A DNA stretch of 64,000 nucleotides from Nipponacmea schrenckii. Its lineage: Eukaryota > Mollusca > Gastropoda > Lottiidae. Numbering within the stretch: position 1 is the first letter of the stretch; the number at the start of each line of letters is the position of its first letter. This document shows, piece after piece, positions 1-11,334 of this stretch. Location: contig JAUJPP010000011.1 of NCBI GenBank assembly GCA_030562195.1, positions 1,860,001 through 1,924,000 of the forward strand, given 5' to 3'. A model generated the notes under the pieces. The model saw only the letters and a list, made by a program, of their open reading frames with translations, ran no database searches and was not told the DNA's origin. The translations under genes and the position numbers were made by a program.

Positions 1-2
1 CT

Positions 3-800
3 CTCAGATTCTGGGGTAAACTTCAGTATTTGTCCGAAAGCTGTCCAACGTATTCCAGCATCAGAAGATTCACTCGTGTCGGAAAGAACCAGATAAATCG
101 GAGTATCTCCTATGGTCAAGCAATTACTGATCTCTTGAGAGAGCACCAACTCGATCAAGTTAGCATCAGCCAACGACACCTATCAGATACTCCTTTTTGG
201 AAGGTTACCAACCCGATAGTCAACACCGAGCTGACCCAGTCCACCAACAAGCACGTGAACCCAGTGGCAGCAAGAGCGCAAGCTCTTGACCTCATCGACT
301 CCAAGTTCGCCGACCATTTGAAGATCTATACTGATGGCTCCAAGAGTAGCACAGCTACTGGTTACGGTTTGTGTATTCCGGAGAAAGGCATCAGACTTGC
401 CAAACGGATACCCCCACACTGCTCAGTGTTCACTGCAGAACTACTAGCTATCAGGGACGCCATAGCATGGCTATCCCTTAACTATACGGAACCCGCCGTA
501 ATCCTGTCTGACTCACTAAGTAGCCTTCAGTCTATTTCTAACAATTTTTCTAATTGTAGGTCAGAAGTTTTAACGAACATCCGAAGTATGATTCACAACT
601 ACCAAACCAACAACAACCACCAGATCGAACTATCATGGATCCCGTCGCACGTCTTCATCCCGGGAAACGAACAAGCTGACCGTGTTGCCAAGGACAGTTT
701 GGGTCTGGAGAATATCGAGCCTGTAAAATTCTCGTATGAGAGGTACAAAATAATGGAACTCATCTACCAATTTATTACCACATCTGTTTTAAACAGATAA
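3..800 (+). CDS. Non-LTR retrotransposon polymerase, C-terminal RNase H domain (5' partial)
   Basis: The reading frame is open from the window edge (first codon at 3), so the true start and the reverse transcriptase lie outside the window. It stops at 798-800. A type I RNase H fold is visible. Counting from the codon at 30, the acidic catalytic residues are D102 (in IYTDGS), E137 (in FTAELLAI), D161 (in ILSDSLSS) and D217 (in GNEQADRVAK), with the conserved His of IPSHVFIPG at 207. This domain degrades the RNA strand of the RNA/DNA hybrid during reverse transcription. RNase H at the C-terminus of pol is found in several non-LTR clades (I, Jockey, Loa and relatives). The clade cannot be fixed without the RT domain. 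The domain has all four acidic residues and no stop, so this copy may be young. Domain call is firm; clade unassigned. Confidence 0.87.
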   Translation, partial: LRFWGKLQYLSESCPTYSSIRRFTRVGKNQINRSISYGQAITDLLREHQLDQVSISQRHLSDTPFWKVTNPIVNTELTQSTNKHVNPVAARAQALDLIDSKFADHLKIYTDGSKSSTATGYGLCIPEKGIRLAKRIPPHCSVFTAELLAIRDAIAWLSLNYTEPAVILSDSLSSLQSISNNFSNCRSEVLTNIRSMIHNYQTNNNHQIELSWIPSHVFIPGNEQADRVAKDSLGLENIEPVKFSYERYKIMELIYQFITTSVLNR

Positions 801-1044
801 CCTAAGTTTCTTTTAAAATTTATATAATCAATTTTCAAAACAAGTTTCATAGCAGAAACAAAAGAGAACATCTTATTTTTATTTTTTTTTTTTTTGTGAA
901 AGCTTTCTTCTCTTCTACTCTCCTTTCTCACGTCTCCTTTTCTTCTTTCTTTTAGGTCTTCAACTCTTCCAAGCACAGACAGATAATCAAACCAAACCAA
1001 ACCAAACCAAACCAACAACCACCAACAACAACCGCCATGATCAT
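801..1044 (+). other. Probable 3' UTR and tail of the non-LTR element
   Basis: Non-coding sequence directly after the RNase H stop. It holds a T-tract and pyrimidine-rich stretch (about 875-960), then a pure ACCAA tandem repeat (986-1014) and an ACC/AAC-rich end. Short tandem repeats at the 3' end are common in non-LTR elements without polyA tails. The exact 3' end and any target-site duplication could not be located. Confidence 0.5.
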
Positions 1045-1245
1045 AACGAGTTTTGGAAGAATGTAGAAGACTGAATTAACGTTAACTCGCCATTTACCTA
1101 CCTAACAAGCTGAATTGTCACGTGTTGAATCATAATAAAACATCTTTCCAAATAGATTCTATCTTAAATGAATTGTATAAATGCAACGTTTCACCCATGC
1201 AATAGAAGGGACGCGCACTGCCTTGGTACCGTCTAACGGTTCTAG
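1045..1245 (+). mobile_element. 5'-truncated family D Helentron-like element (3' end only)
   Basis: Diverged match to the last part of D copies (compare 5215-5290 and 6290-6353). It ends in the D terminus: CGCACTGC subterminal arm, hairpin ACCGT-CTA-ACGGT (1228-1240), then CTAG (1242-1245) and T. It is more diverged than the D copies that follow, so it is probably older. Confidence 0.6.
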
Positions 1246-1347
1246 TTGCAGTGCGTTCTTCGAACGCACTGCTTTGTTTTCGAAATGACTATTTGCAGTG
1301 CGTTCTTTTCTTTTTTTGTTTTCGAAATGACTATTTTTTTTTTTTTT
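1246..1347 (+). repeat. Two stacked 5' terminal modules, GCAGTGCG type
   Basis: The first module starts T-GCAGTGCGTTC, closes a hairpin with GAACGCACTGC, and continues TTTGTTTTCGAAATGAC. A second module (about 1294-1335) has kept only the left arm, its hairpin being damaged. A T-tract follows. Two modules precede two D bodies (D1, and the body at 9524 which lacks its own module). This fits D1 having inserted into the T-tract of the outer D. Confidence 0.65.
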
Positions 1348-2723
1348 GTCTCTTTCTGGTCACGCTCCCCAGCCATAACTGCAAATGTCTTACACAATCT
1401 AGCGTGATATTGTAACGTAATCTTGTGCTCGTTGTTGTTTAAATGTAAAATGACGCATTTTTGTTCTACCGGAAATGACGTAGAACGTCACAAATTTTAT
1501 TTTTGTTTACTAACTCACGGCTCGTTATTTTATCCAATCTGGTTCGGACTTTTTTTATTTACTACTTATAACTTAGATTTACAAAATAGCAGTTTAAAAA
1601 TTAGGAAATTTTTACTTTTGTTGCTGACTTTTGAATTTTAAAATTTAACACTTTTTCTAACTTTTGCAATTTTGATTAGATCGAAATCAAAATTTGCAGT
1701 TAGATAAACATTTTTCTTCGCTAAACTTCGAATTTTCACTTCCGGAATTCTAAAGATATTTGAATTTTTTTTTTTGCAATTAGTTACTATTAACCCATAA
1801 TGATTTTATAATTAACAAAAATTGAACCGGAAGTAACAGATCAGTCGCCATCATTAAACCACTTACTTTTGTAAAGTGAAAAATTGGGCCTTAGGGGTTA
1901 ATCGGACAATTGTAATTTTGATGTCTATGCAATCTTCAATCGATTGCTAACAATTCTTAGGAAGCCGAATTTTGAATTTCGATTTAGCTTACCTTTCATT
2001 TCCGGTTCTTTTTTTTCACTCAGTGCCTAATTTTCCAACGTTCATATATCGTGACCTTGACCTTCGGTGACCATGTGACCTGCACAAAAGTTGTTGCCCT
2101 TGTCGAGATCTATCCATTGATGTCTTCATTTTTGTTGTGAAATGTCAACTTCCGGTTTTACAGCCATTTGAAAATTGCACTTTTTAACTTCGAAGAGCTC
2201 TGTCACGTGACCTCATTTACATACGTCAAAATTTCTTTTATGTCCTTATTACGCGTAATTTATTCTTTCCAATGGTGTATAACACTTTATATTTTGATCA
2301 AAATTGCGCTTTTAAATATTAGAAAATTTTGTTCTTAGTTCTATATTAATTGTGCGTGATTTATGAAAAAGCACGTGTTTTTTTTTAAATTTACGTCTTA
2401 TTTTTTCACAAAAATTGGTAGATGAGTAGACAAAAAATTATCATTAAAGATTCCGATAAAACATTTTCCGAAATTAGCCGGAAACGTCCGAAAATGACCA
2501 AAAAATGAAGAAAATCACAGAAATCGGAATTTTCGGATTAAATTTTTGCACAAACTTGCAATTTTTTTATTCCACAGAATTAGTACCATCAATATCTTCA
2601 TTTTGTATGTATGCCATTTATGCAAATTCCTAACCGTTTGATCGCCATCTTGAAATATGCAAATTATTGGAAAAATACTACTCGTCCGCCATTTTTAATC
2701 CTATTTTTTCAGACTTGTTTTAA

Positions 2724-3791
2724 GGGGGTTGACAACCTTATCGTTCGAAGTGTATTTCAATCAAGAAACGTATTAATTTTATATCCATTCTATTTGGCAT
2801 TAAAAGAAACTCATCTAGTAAAAATTTTAGCTCAATCGCTTCAGTAGTTCGTCTGATATCCGTCCGTGAAGATAATCTATTTATAGAACAAAACGGGGTA
2901 TTCCTCTATGTAGACGTACAAATTACGTTGTCAGTTGACATTTGTGATTACAACGTCATCGGCTAAATAAACATTCTCTACGTTTGCTGGTCAGTTATTG
3001 TTAATATCGGCCCGCGAAGTAAGAGTTTGTGTATCGGGCGAATCCAGAAGTCACGTGATGTCCCATAAATCATTACGTCACATGTAAACAAATAAAATTT
3101 TATGATTGGTGGGTGGAAGGGTTTTGACATGTGCTAATCCATTGTTTTAGCACTCCAATTATGTGGATATCGGTGCATATCGATGCCTAAAAGGTGCTTA
3201 AAGATTTCTACAGCATGAAAGACAATCTTTTAACAACATGATCGTTTATTTCGTAAGGTTTACATGTGTTTGCAAAATGTTGAAAAAAAATGCCATTTTT
3301 CCAAAAGCATATCTCGCTTACGATTTATCCGATTTTTACAAACTTTGGCTTCAACTAAAGCTTACGATGTCCTCTATAACTTTACGTTGGCTTTTTTTTA
3401 TAAAATGAATAGTTTTTTAAAAATTCAATTTTTCGTAAATGTACTCGCAAAATTTTGATTTCTATCAATATCTTCAAAACAAAACAAAATTTTCCAAAAA
3501 GCCAACGTAATTTTGTAGAGATACATGTAGACTTGCGTTGTGCAAAATTTCAACCTTCTATATTAAATAGCATAGTAGATATGCTAATTTTAAGGGAATA
3601 ATTGACGTTTTTTTCGTTCATCTTTCATACCCGATTTCTTAAAGTTGAAATGTCATAAAGAAATAAATTTTATATTTTTGGATAGCTGAAAGTCCCCTCT
3701 TTCCATTGATATTTAAATATTTCAGATAGGTGGAAAAGAAGTGGTTGAAATCGTCTATTTTTTGTACATAGGTTTAGGGTTGTCAACCCCC
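2724..3791. mobile_element. Kolobok-like non-autonomous DNA transposon (1068 bp)
   Basis: It is flanked by TTAA on both sides (2720-2723 and 3792-3795). Its ends are 14-bp perfect inverted repeats, GGGGGTTGACAACC and its complement. The related copy D3 has the empty site with a single TTAA (10962-10965), which proves insertion and duplication of TTAA. TTAA target plus ends beginning RGG fits Kolobok rather than piggyBac, whose ends begin CCY. No transposase is visible; short frames inside (for example 3264-3458) look random. Confidence 0.8.
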
Positions 3792-3941
3792 TTAAAATAT
3801 AATTTGGATAATTATCTAGGTCCTCTAGTGGCATATTTTTCGATTTCAAATTTGTCTTTGGACCAGGTCCTGCCAAAGTTTTTCAAAACTGACTTCCGTC
3901 TGAAAGTTCATAACTTTTGAACTCTACCATATGCATCCTTT

Positions 3942-4164
3942 TGATCTCAAAACAACATCATCAGAGAGGCACTGGACTGGAATCCCCAAGGGCATAGAAG
4001 ACAAGGACGACCTTTACATAGCTTGAAAAGAATAAGACTGAAAGAGCTAGGAAGGATTGGCAAGACCTGGAATGAAGCAAAAAGAACAGCTCATAATAGA
4101 GTGAGATGGAGAACGTCTGTAGCAGCCCTATTCTCCGCAAGGAACGAAGAGGACTAACTTACTA
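3942..4164 (+). pseudogene. 5'-truncated non-LTR retrotransposon: C-terminal tail of an RTE-like endonuclease/RT
   Basis: An open frame from 3957 to the TAA at 4155-4157 reads EALDWNPQGHRRQGRP, then an LKELGRIGKTWNEAKR stretch and VRWRTSVAALFSARNEED. This is the typical Arg-rich C-terminal tail of RTE/CR1-like polymerases (compare the GRPK...W...A.DR..WR..VAALC...EE pattern of that group, recalled as a pattern only). The fragment is bounded by a 13-bp direct repeat, ATATGCATCCTTT, at 3929-3941 and 4165-4177. That is a classic target-site duplication of a heavily 5'-truncated target-primed insertion. Only about 67 codons remain, so it is non-functional. The same insertion is present in all D copies that cover the site, so it predates their amplification. 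The polymerase family is inferred; the insertion structure is seen directly. Confidence 0.75.
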
Positions 4165-6369
4165 ATATGCATCCTTTATTTTTCTGCACAATTATCTTCA
4201 TTGGCTAAAGGTTCATATGATACCTTGATTTCTAATTTTAGTACAGAACATATGGATTAATAGGGATCCAAAAATTGGTAATTTGCATATTTCTCGTATC
4301 TTCAGATGGTTATATCTCATGAACAAGACTCTTGGCAACATTCTAATTGACATTATTGGGTGTGATTTTTATCAGCTTTCTAACAATATCTTTATTTTAG
4401 CTATAGACCGAAAACTGATGAAAATACGCCTAGTAGAAAATAAGCGATTTTAACATTCATATTTTTTTTATATTTAGTTCTATTTAACTTAAAAACAAAA
4501 TTCGAACAGATTTATAATGTGCAAATTCCCAGCTTTCAAGCAATATATAAATCATTATGTATAAATAAAAATTGCGAAAAGTTTAAGAATAAAATTACAC
4601 TCTAATTAAACAGATATAAATGCAACAGGTCATAATATCTGATTGTGTTAATTTCTTATCTTTTGGTCAAGACACAAATTTTGACATTTCCAGTTAAAGT
4701 ATCCCCAACCAATCAAAACAAGTCATTAGACTTTGTGGGCGTGGTTAAACCCAGATATTTTACATCACTGTGTGTATTTTTCTTTCAATCGAAATAGGGT
4801 CTCGGAGGATCAGTCAATATGTGTTATTTTGATGGACATGTATATAGAATCTATAACCGATTGCCGAAATTTATATGGAAACTGATTTTTGAATTTTTAA
4901 TTTGATTTTGATTTAATTACGATTAAAAATTATAAAAACTTCGAAGGTGTATATTGTGACGTTGACCTTTGGCGATCTTTATACCTGTACATATGTGATA
5001 CGTTCTATCCAATGACATATTAAGCTTTATAGCAAAATGTAAACTTTCGGTTTATCGGCATTTAAAAATTGCGAATTTTTCCTATAAAACGGTCAATTCA
5101 CAAATTTTGACATTTCCAGTTGAAGTTCCAAAACAAGTCAATGGACTTTGTGGGCGTGGTTAAGGCCAGATATTTTTACATCACAAACCTTAATGATTGC
5201 CAGTCTATTAACAAGCTCAAATGTCACGTGTAAAATCATGAATAAATCATCTCTCCCAATAATCGCAAAATCAATCTACATCCTTAAATGACAGCCAGGA
5301 GACCAACAAATTCTAAATAGCCCGAAAGCTGCAGAACTGTTACAAACAGGTCTAGTTATTCTTTCCAATGGTGTATAACACTTGATTTTTGATCAAAATT
5401 GCACGTTTTAAATTTGCAAATTTTGTAATTTCTTCTATACTAACTCTTTAAATCGAAATAGGGTCTCGGAAGATAATTCAATTTGCGTTATTTTGATGTA
5501 CATGTATATAGAATCTATTGCCGAAATATATATGGAAACCGATTTTTGAATTGTTATTTTGATTTTGATTTTTTTACGATTAAAAATTAATCCAGTTAAA
5601 ATGATTCAAAGATATTATATATCTTAAATAAAAGGAATGATTGTTCATTTCTCGTTGTGGGCGATGTATGATATGGAATATTTGGAAGGAAATGACAACC
5701 TTTAGAATTTTAAATGATATTCTCTTAAGAAAAAAATAATGTACAATTGAGAGGACTAGTGGTATAAGGGACGCAACTCTATAAAATACTCTCTTAAAGA
5801 TGTAAAGCCGCGCTGTTAATTTGATGGCTCTATGTTATACCATGGCAACTTGCCACAAATTGCAGGATCTAATGTTCCTACTACACCTAAATTAAGATTG
5901 ATAAATAAATAAATAAACAAATTAAAAGTATCAACGATCTGGAAAGTTAATTTAATCCGAGATCAATTTGTATTCTCAAATAAGGTGTTATGTCCCTTTA
6001 TGACCACAAATTTGTTTTTTCGACGTTTTGTTTTACACACTAATTAAACAGATATAAATGTTACAAGAAGAGTTAAGAAGATAATGCAACAGGGCAAAAA
6101 GTCAAATTGTGTTAATTTCTTATCGTTAGGGCAAGACAAATTTTGACATTTCCAGTTTAAGTATCGCAACCAATCAAAACAAGTCATTATACTGAGTAGG
6201 CGTGATTACGTTAAATGACAGCCAGGAGATATAACACATTCTAAATATCTCGGAAGCTGCACAATTGTTACAAACAGGTCTAGTTATTATGCAACGTTTC
6301 ACCCATGCAATAGAAGGGACGCGCACTGCCTTGGTACCGTCTAACGGTTCTAGTTTTTTTTTTGTCTCT

Positions 6370-6962
6370 TAAAGATTTCTACAGCATGAAAGACAATCTT
6401 TTAACAACATGATCGTTTATTTCGTAAGGTTTACATGTGTTTGCAAAATGTTGAAAAAAAATGCCATTTTTCCAAAAGCATATCTCGCTTACGATTTATC
6501 CGATTTTTACAAACTTTGGCTTCAACTAAAGCTTACGATGTCCTCTATAACTTTACGTTGGCTTTTTTTTATAAAATGAATAGTTTTTTAAAAATTCAAT
6601 TTTTCGTAAATGTACTCGCAAAATTTTGATTTCTATCAATATCTTCAAAACAAAACAAAATTTTCCAAAAAGCCAACGTAATTTTGTAGAGATACATGTA
6701 GACTTGCGTTGTGCAAAATTTCAACCTTCTATATTAAATAGCCTAGTAGATATGCTAATTTTAAGGGAATAATTGACGTTTTTTTCGTTCATCTTTCATA
6801 CCCGATTTCTTAAAGTTGAAATGTCATAAAGAAATAAATTTTATATTTTTGGATAGCTGAAAGTCCCCTCTTTCCATTGATATTTAAATATTTCAGATAG
6901 GTGGAAAAGAAGTGGTTGAAATCGTCTATTTTTTGTACATAGGTTTAGGGTTGTCAACCCCC
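6370..6962. mobile_element. 3' part of the Kolobok-like element, duplicated
   Basis: Copy of 3199-3791, ending in the GGTTGTCAACCCCC terminus and TTAA. The left terminus is missing because the duplication breakpoint lies inside the element. Confidence 0.8.
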
Positions 6963-7112
6963 TTAAAATATAATTTGGATAATTATCTAGGTCCTCTAGT
7001 GGCATATTTTTCGATTTCAAATTTGTCTTTGGACCAGGTCCTGCCAAAGTTTTTCAAAACTGACTTCCGTCTGAAAGTTCATAACTTTTGAACTCTACCA
7101 TATGCATCCTTT

Positions 7113-7335
7113 TGATCTCAAAACAACATCATCAGAGAGGCACTGGACTGGAATCCCCAAGGGCATAGAAGACAAGGACGACCTTTACATAGCTTGAAAA
7201 GAATAAGACTGAAAGAGCTAGGAAGGATTGGCAAGACCTGGAATGAAGCAAAAAGAACAGCTCATAATAGAGTGAGATGGAGAACGTCTGTAGCAGCCCT
7301 ATTCTCCGCAAGGAACGAAGAGGACTAACTTACTA
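7113..7335 (+). pseudogene. Second copy of the truncated RTE-like tail
   Basis: Duplicate of 3942-4164 at a 3171-bp offset. The open frame runs 7128-7328 with the same RT C-terminal tail and the same 13-bp flanking repeats. Confidence 0.72.
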
Positions 7336-10300
7336 ATATGCATCCTTTATTTTTCTGCACAATTATCTTCATTGGCTAAAGGTTCATATGATACCTTGAT
7401 TTCTAATTTTAGTACAGAACATATGGATTAATAGGGATCCAAAAATTGGTAATTTGCATATTTCTCGTATCTTCAGATGGTTATATCTCATGAACAAGAC
7501 TCTTGGCAACATTCTAATTGACATTATTGGGTGTGATTTTTATCAGCTTTCTAACAATATCTTTATTTTAGCTATAGACCGAAAACTGATGAAAATACGC
7601 CTAGTAGAAAATAAGCGATTTTAACATTCATATTTTTTTTATATTTAGTTCTATTTAACTTAAAAACAAAATTCGAACAGATTTATAATGTGCAAATTCC
7701 CAGCTTTCAAGCAATATATAAATCATTATGTATAAATAAAAATTGCGAAAAGTTTAAGAATAAAATTACACTCTAATTAAACAGATATAAATGCAACAGG
7801 TCATAATATCTGATTGTGTTAATTTCTTATCTTTTGGTCAAGACACAAATTTTGACATTTCCAGTTAAAGTATCCCCAACCAATCAAAACAAGTCATTAG
7901 ACTTTGTGGGCGTGGTTAAACCCAGATATTTTACATCACTGTGTGTATTTTTCTTTCAATCGAAATAGGGTCTCGGAGGATCAGTCAATATGTGTTATTT
8001 TGATGGACATGTATATAGAATCTATAACCGATTGCCGAAATTTATATGGAAACTGATTTTTGAATTTTTAATTTGATTTTGATTTAATTACGATTAAAAA
8101 TTATAAAAACTTCGAAGGTGTATATTGTGACGTTGACCTTTGGCGATCTTTATACCTGTACATATGTGATACGTTCTATCCAATGACATATTAAGCTTTA
8201 TAGCAAAATGTAAACTTTCGGTTTATCGGCATTTAAAAATTGCGAATTTTTCCTATAAAACGGTCAATTCACAAATTTTGACATTTCCAGTTGAAGTTCC
8301 AAAACAAGTCAATGGACTTTGTGGGCGTGGTTAAGGCCAGATATTTTTACATCACAAACCTTAATGATTGCCAGTCTATTAACAAGCTCAAATGTCACGT
8401 GTAAAATCATGAATAAATCATCTCTCCCAATAATCACAAAATCAATCTACATCCTTAAATGACAGCCAGGAGACCAACAAATTCTAAATAGCCCGAAAGC
8501 TGCAGAACTGTTACAAACAGGTCTAGTTATTCTTTCCAATGGTGTATAACACTTGATTTTTGATCAAAATTGCACGTTTTAAATTTGCAAATTTTGTAAT
8601 TTCTTCTATACTAACTCTTTAAATCGAAATAGGGTCTCGGAAGATAATTCAATTTGCGTTATTTTGATGTACATGTATATAGAATCTATTGCCGAAATAT
8701 ATATGGAAACCGATTTTTGAATTGTTATTTTGATTTTGATTTTTTTACGATTAAAAATTAATCCAGTTAAAATGATTCAAAGATATTATATATCTTAAAT
8801 AAAAGGAATGATTGTTCATTTCTCGTTGTGGGCGATGTATGATATGGAATATTTGGAAGGAAATGACAACCTTTAGAATTTTAAATGATATTCTCTTAAG
8901 CAAAAATAATGTACAATTGAGAGGACTAGTGGTATAAGGGACGCAACTCTATAAAATACTCTCTTAAAGATGTAAAGCCGCGCTGTTAATTTGATGGCTC
9001 TATGTTATACCATGGCAACTTGCCACAAATTGCAGGATCTAATGTTCCTACTACACCTAAATTAAGATTGATAAATAAATAAATAAACAAATTAAAAGTA
9101 TCAACGATCTGGAAAGTTAATTTAATCCGAGATCAATTTGTATTCTCAAATAAGGTGTTATGTCCCTTTATGACCACAAATTTGTTTTTTCGACGTTTTG
9201 TTTTACACACTAATTAAACAGATATAAATGTTACAAGAAGAGTTAAGAAGATAATGCAACAGGGCAAAAAGTCAAATTGTGTTAATTTCTTATCGTTAGG
9301 GCAAGACAAATTTTGACATTTCCAGTTTAAGTATCGCAACCAATCAAAACAAGTCATTATACTGAGTAGGCGTGATTACGTTAAATGACAGCCAGGAGAT
9401 ATAACACATTCTAAATATCTCGGAAGCTGCACAATTGTTACAAACAGGTCTAGTTATTATGCAACGTTTCACCCATGCAATAGAAGGGACGCGCACTGCC
9501 TTGGTACCGTCTAACGGTTCTAGTTTTTTTTTTGTCTCTTTCTGGTCACGCTCCCCAGCCATAACTGCAAATGTCTTACACAATCTGGCGTGATATTGTA
9601 ACGTAATCTAATGCTCGTTGTTGTTTAAATGTAAAATGACGCATTTTTGTTCTACCGGAAATGACGTAGAACGTCACAAATTTTATTTTTGTTTACTAAC
9701 TCACGGCTCGTTTTTTTATCCAATCTGGTTCGGACTTTTTTTATTTACTACTTTTAACTTAGATTTACATAATAGCAGTTTAAAAATTTTGAAATTTTTA
9801 CTTTTGTTGCTGACTTTTGAATTTTAAAATTTAACACTTTTTCTAACTTTTGCAATTTTGATTAGATCGAAATCAAAATTTGCAGTTAGATTAACCTTTT
9901 TCTTGTCAAGAAAAATCTGTTTTCAAAATGTCGACATCACTTCCGGTTTCGGCGTCATACGTCGCTAAACTTCGAATTTTCACTTCCGGAATTCTAAAGA
10001 TATTTGAATTTTTTTTTTTTGCAATTAGTTACTATTAACCCATAATGATTTTAGAATTAACAAAAATTGAACCGGAAGTAACAGATTAGTCGCCATCATT
10101 AAACCACTTACTTTTGTAAAGTGAAAAATTGGGCCTTAGGGGTTAATCGGACAATTGTAATTTTGATGTCTATGAAATCTTCAATCGATTGCTAACAATT
10201 CTTAGGAAGCCGAATTTTGAATTTCGATTTAGCTTACCTTTCATTTCCGGTTCTTTTTTTTCACTCAGTGACTAATTTTCCAACGTTCATATATCGTGAC

Positions 10301-11111
10301 CTTGACCTTTGGTGACCATGTGACCTGCACAAAAGTTGTTGTCCTTGTCGAGATCTATCCATTGATGTCTTCATTTGTGTTGTGCAATGTCAACTTCCGG
10401 TTTTACAGCCATTTGAAAATTGCACTTTTTAACTTCGAAGAGCTCTGTCACGTGACCTAATTTACATACGTCAAAATTTCTTTTATGTCCTTATTACGCG
10501 TAATTTATTCTTTCCAATGGTGTATAACACTTTATATTTTGATCAAAATTGCGCTTTTTAATATTTGAAAATTTTGTTCTTAGTTCTACATTAATTGTGC
10601 GTGATTTATGAAAAAGCACGTGTTTTTTTAAATTTACGTCTTATTTTTTTACAAAAATTGGTAGATGAGTAGACAAAAAATTATCATTAAAGATTCCGAT
10701 AAAACATTTTCCGAAATTAGCCGGAAAGTCCGAAAATGACCAAAAAATGTAGAAAATCACAGAAATCGGAATTTTCGGATTAAATTTTTGTACAAACTTG
10801 CAATTTTTTTATTCCACAGAATTAGTACCATCAATATCTTCATTTTTTATGTATGCCGTATATGCAAATTCCTAACCGTTTGATCGCCAACTTGAAATAT
10901 GCAAATTATTGGAAAAATACTACTCGTCCGCCATTTTTAATCCTATTTTTTCAGACTTGTTTTAAAATATAATTTGGATAATTCTCTAGGTCCTCTAGTG
11001 GCATATTTTTCAATTTCAAATTTGTCTTTGGACCAGGTCCTGCCAAAGTTTTTCAAAACTGACTTCCGTCTGAAAGTTCATAACTTTTGAACTCTACCAT
11101 ATGCATCCTTT

Positions 11112-11334
11112 TGATCTCAAAACAACATCACCAGAGAGGCACTGGACTGGAATCCCCAAGGGCATAGAAGACAAGGACGACCTTTACATAGCTTGAAAAG
11201 AATAAGACTGAAAGAGCGAGGAAGGATTGGCAAGACCTGGAATGAAGCAAAAAGAACAGCTCATAACAGAGTGAGATGGAGAACGTCTGTAGCAGCCCTA
11301 TTCTCCGCAAGGAACGAAGAGGACTAACTTACTA
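11112..11334 (+). pseudogene. Third copy of the truncated RTE-like tail
   Basis: Orthologous to 3942-4164, with flanking repeats ATATGCATCCTTT at 11099-11111 and 11335-11347. The frame stays open to the stop at 11325-11327, with a few substitutions (for example Leu to Arg in the KEL stretch). Confidence 0.72.

Larger units (their letters stand above)
1246..6353 (+). mobile_element. Family D Helentron-like element, copy D1
   Basis: It runs from the 5' hairpin module to CTAG at 6350-6353. It carries no protein gene. Its body holds a Kolobok-like insertion (2724-3791), a truncated LINE (3942-4164), and an internal imperfect direct repeat. The repeat can be seen by comparing the segments starting near 4788 and 5452, both opening with TCGAAATAGGGTCTCGG. 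The 3' subterminal arm CGCACTGC is the inverse of the 5' module arm. Compared with D3 it lacks about 60 bp near 1705. Confidence 0.72.
6354..9523 (+). mobile_element. Family D copy D2, 5'-truncated by the tandem duplication
   Basis: It holds a T-tract and GTCTCTT start (6354-6369), then jumps into the middle of a D body at the duplication junction. It ends with the D hairpin and CTAG at 9520-9523. It is almost identical to 3199-6353 and was created by duplication, not by a separate transposition. Confidence 0.75.
3199..9540 (+). repeat. Recent 3171-bp head-to-tail tandem duplication
   Basis: The segment 3199-6369 is repeated at 6370-9540 with only a few differences noticed (near 3573/6744, 5260/8431 and a 1-bp indel near 5730/8900). 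The left breakpoint lies inside the Kolobok-like element and the right one lies just after the T-tract of the next D body. The junction (GTCTCTTAAAG near 6363-6373) shares CTT with both parents, which suggests a microhomology-mediated event. Confidence 0.88.

Noticed and set aside
3264..3458. Identical 64- and 68-codon frames at 3264/6435 and 3670/6841
   Set aside because: They lie within or across the end of a non-autonomous transposon and are identical only because of the 3171-bp duplication. No recognisable domain.
2724..3791. piggyBac-type MITE, because of the TTAA target
   Set aside because: The ends begin GGG (and AGG in the second family), not the CCY expected for piggyBac; Kolobok fits better.
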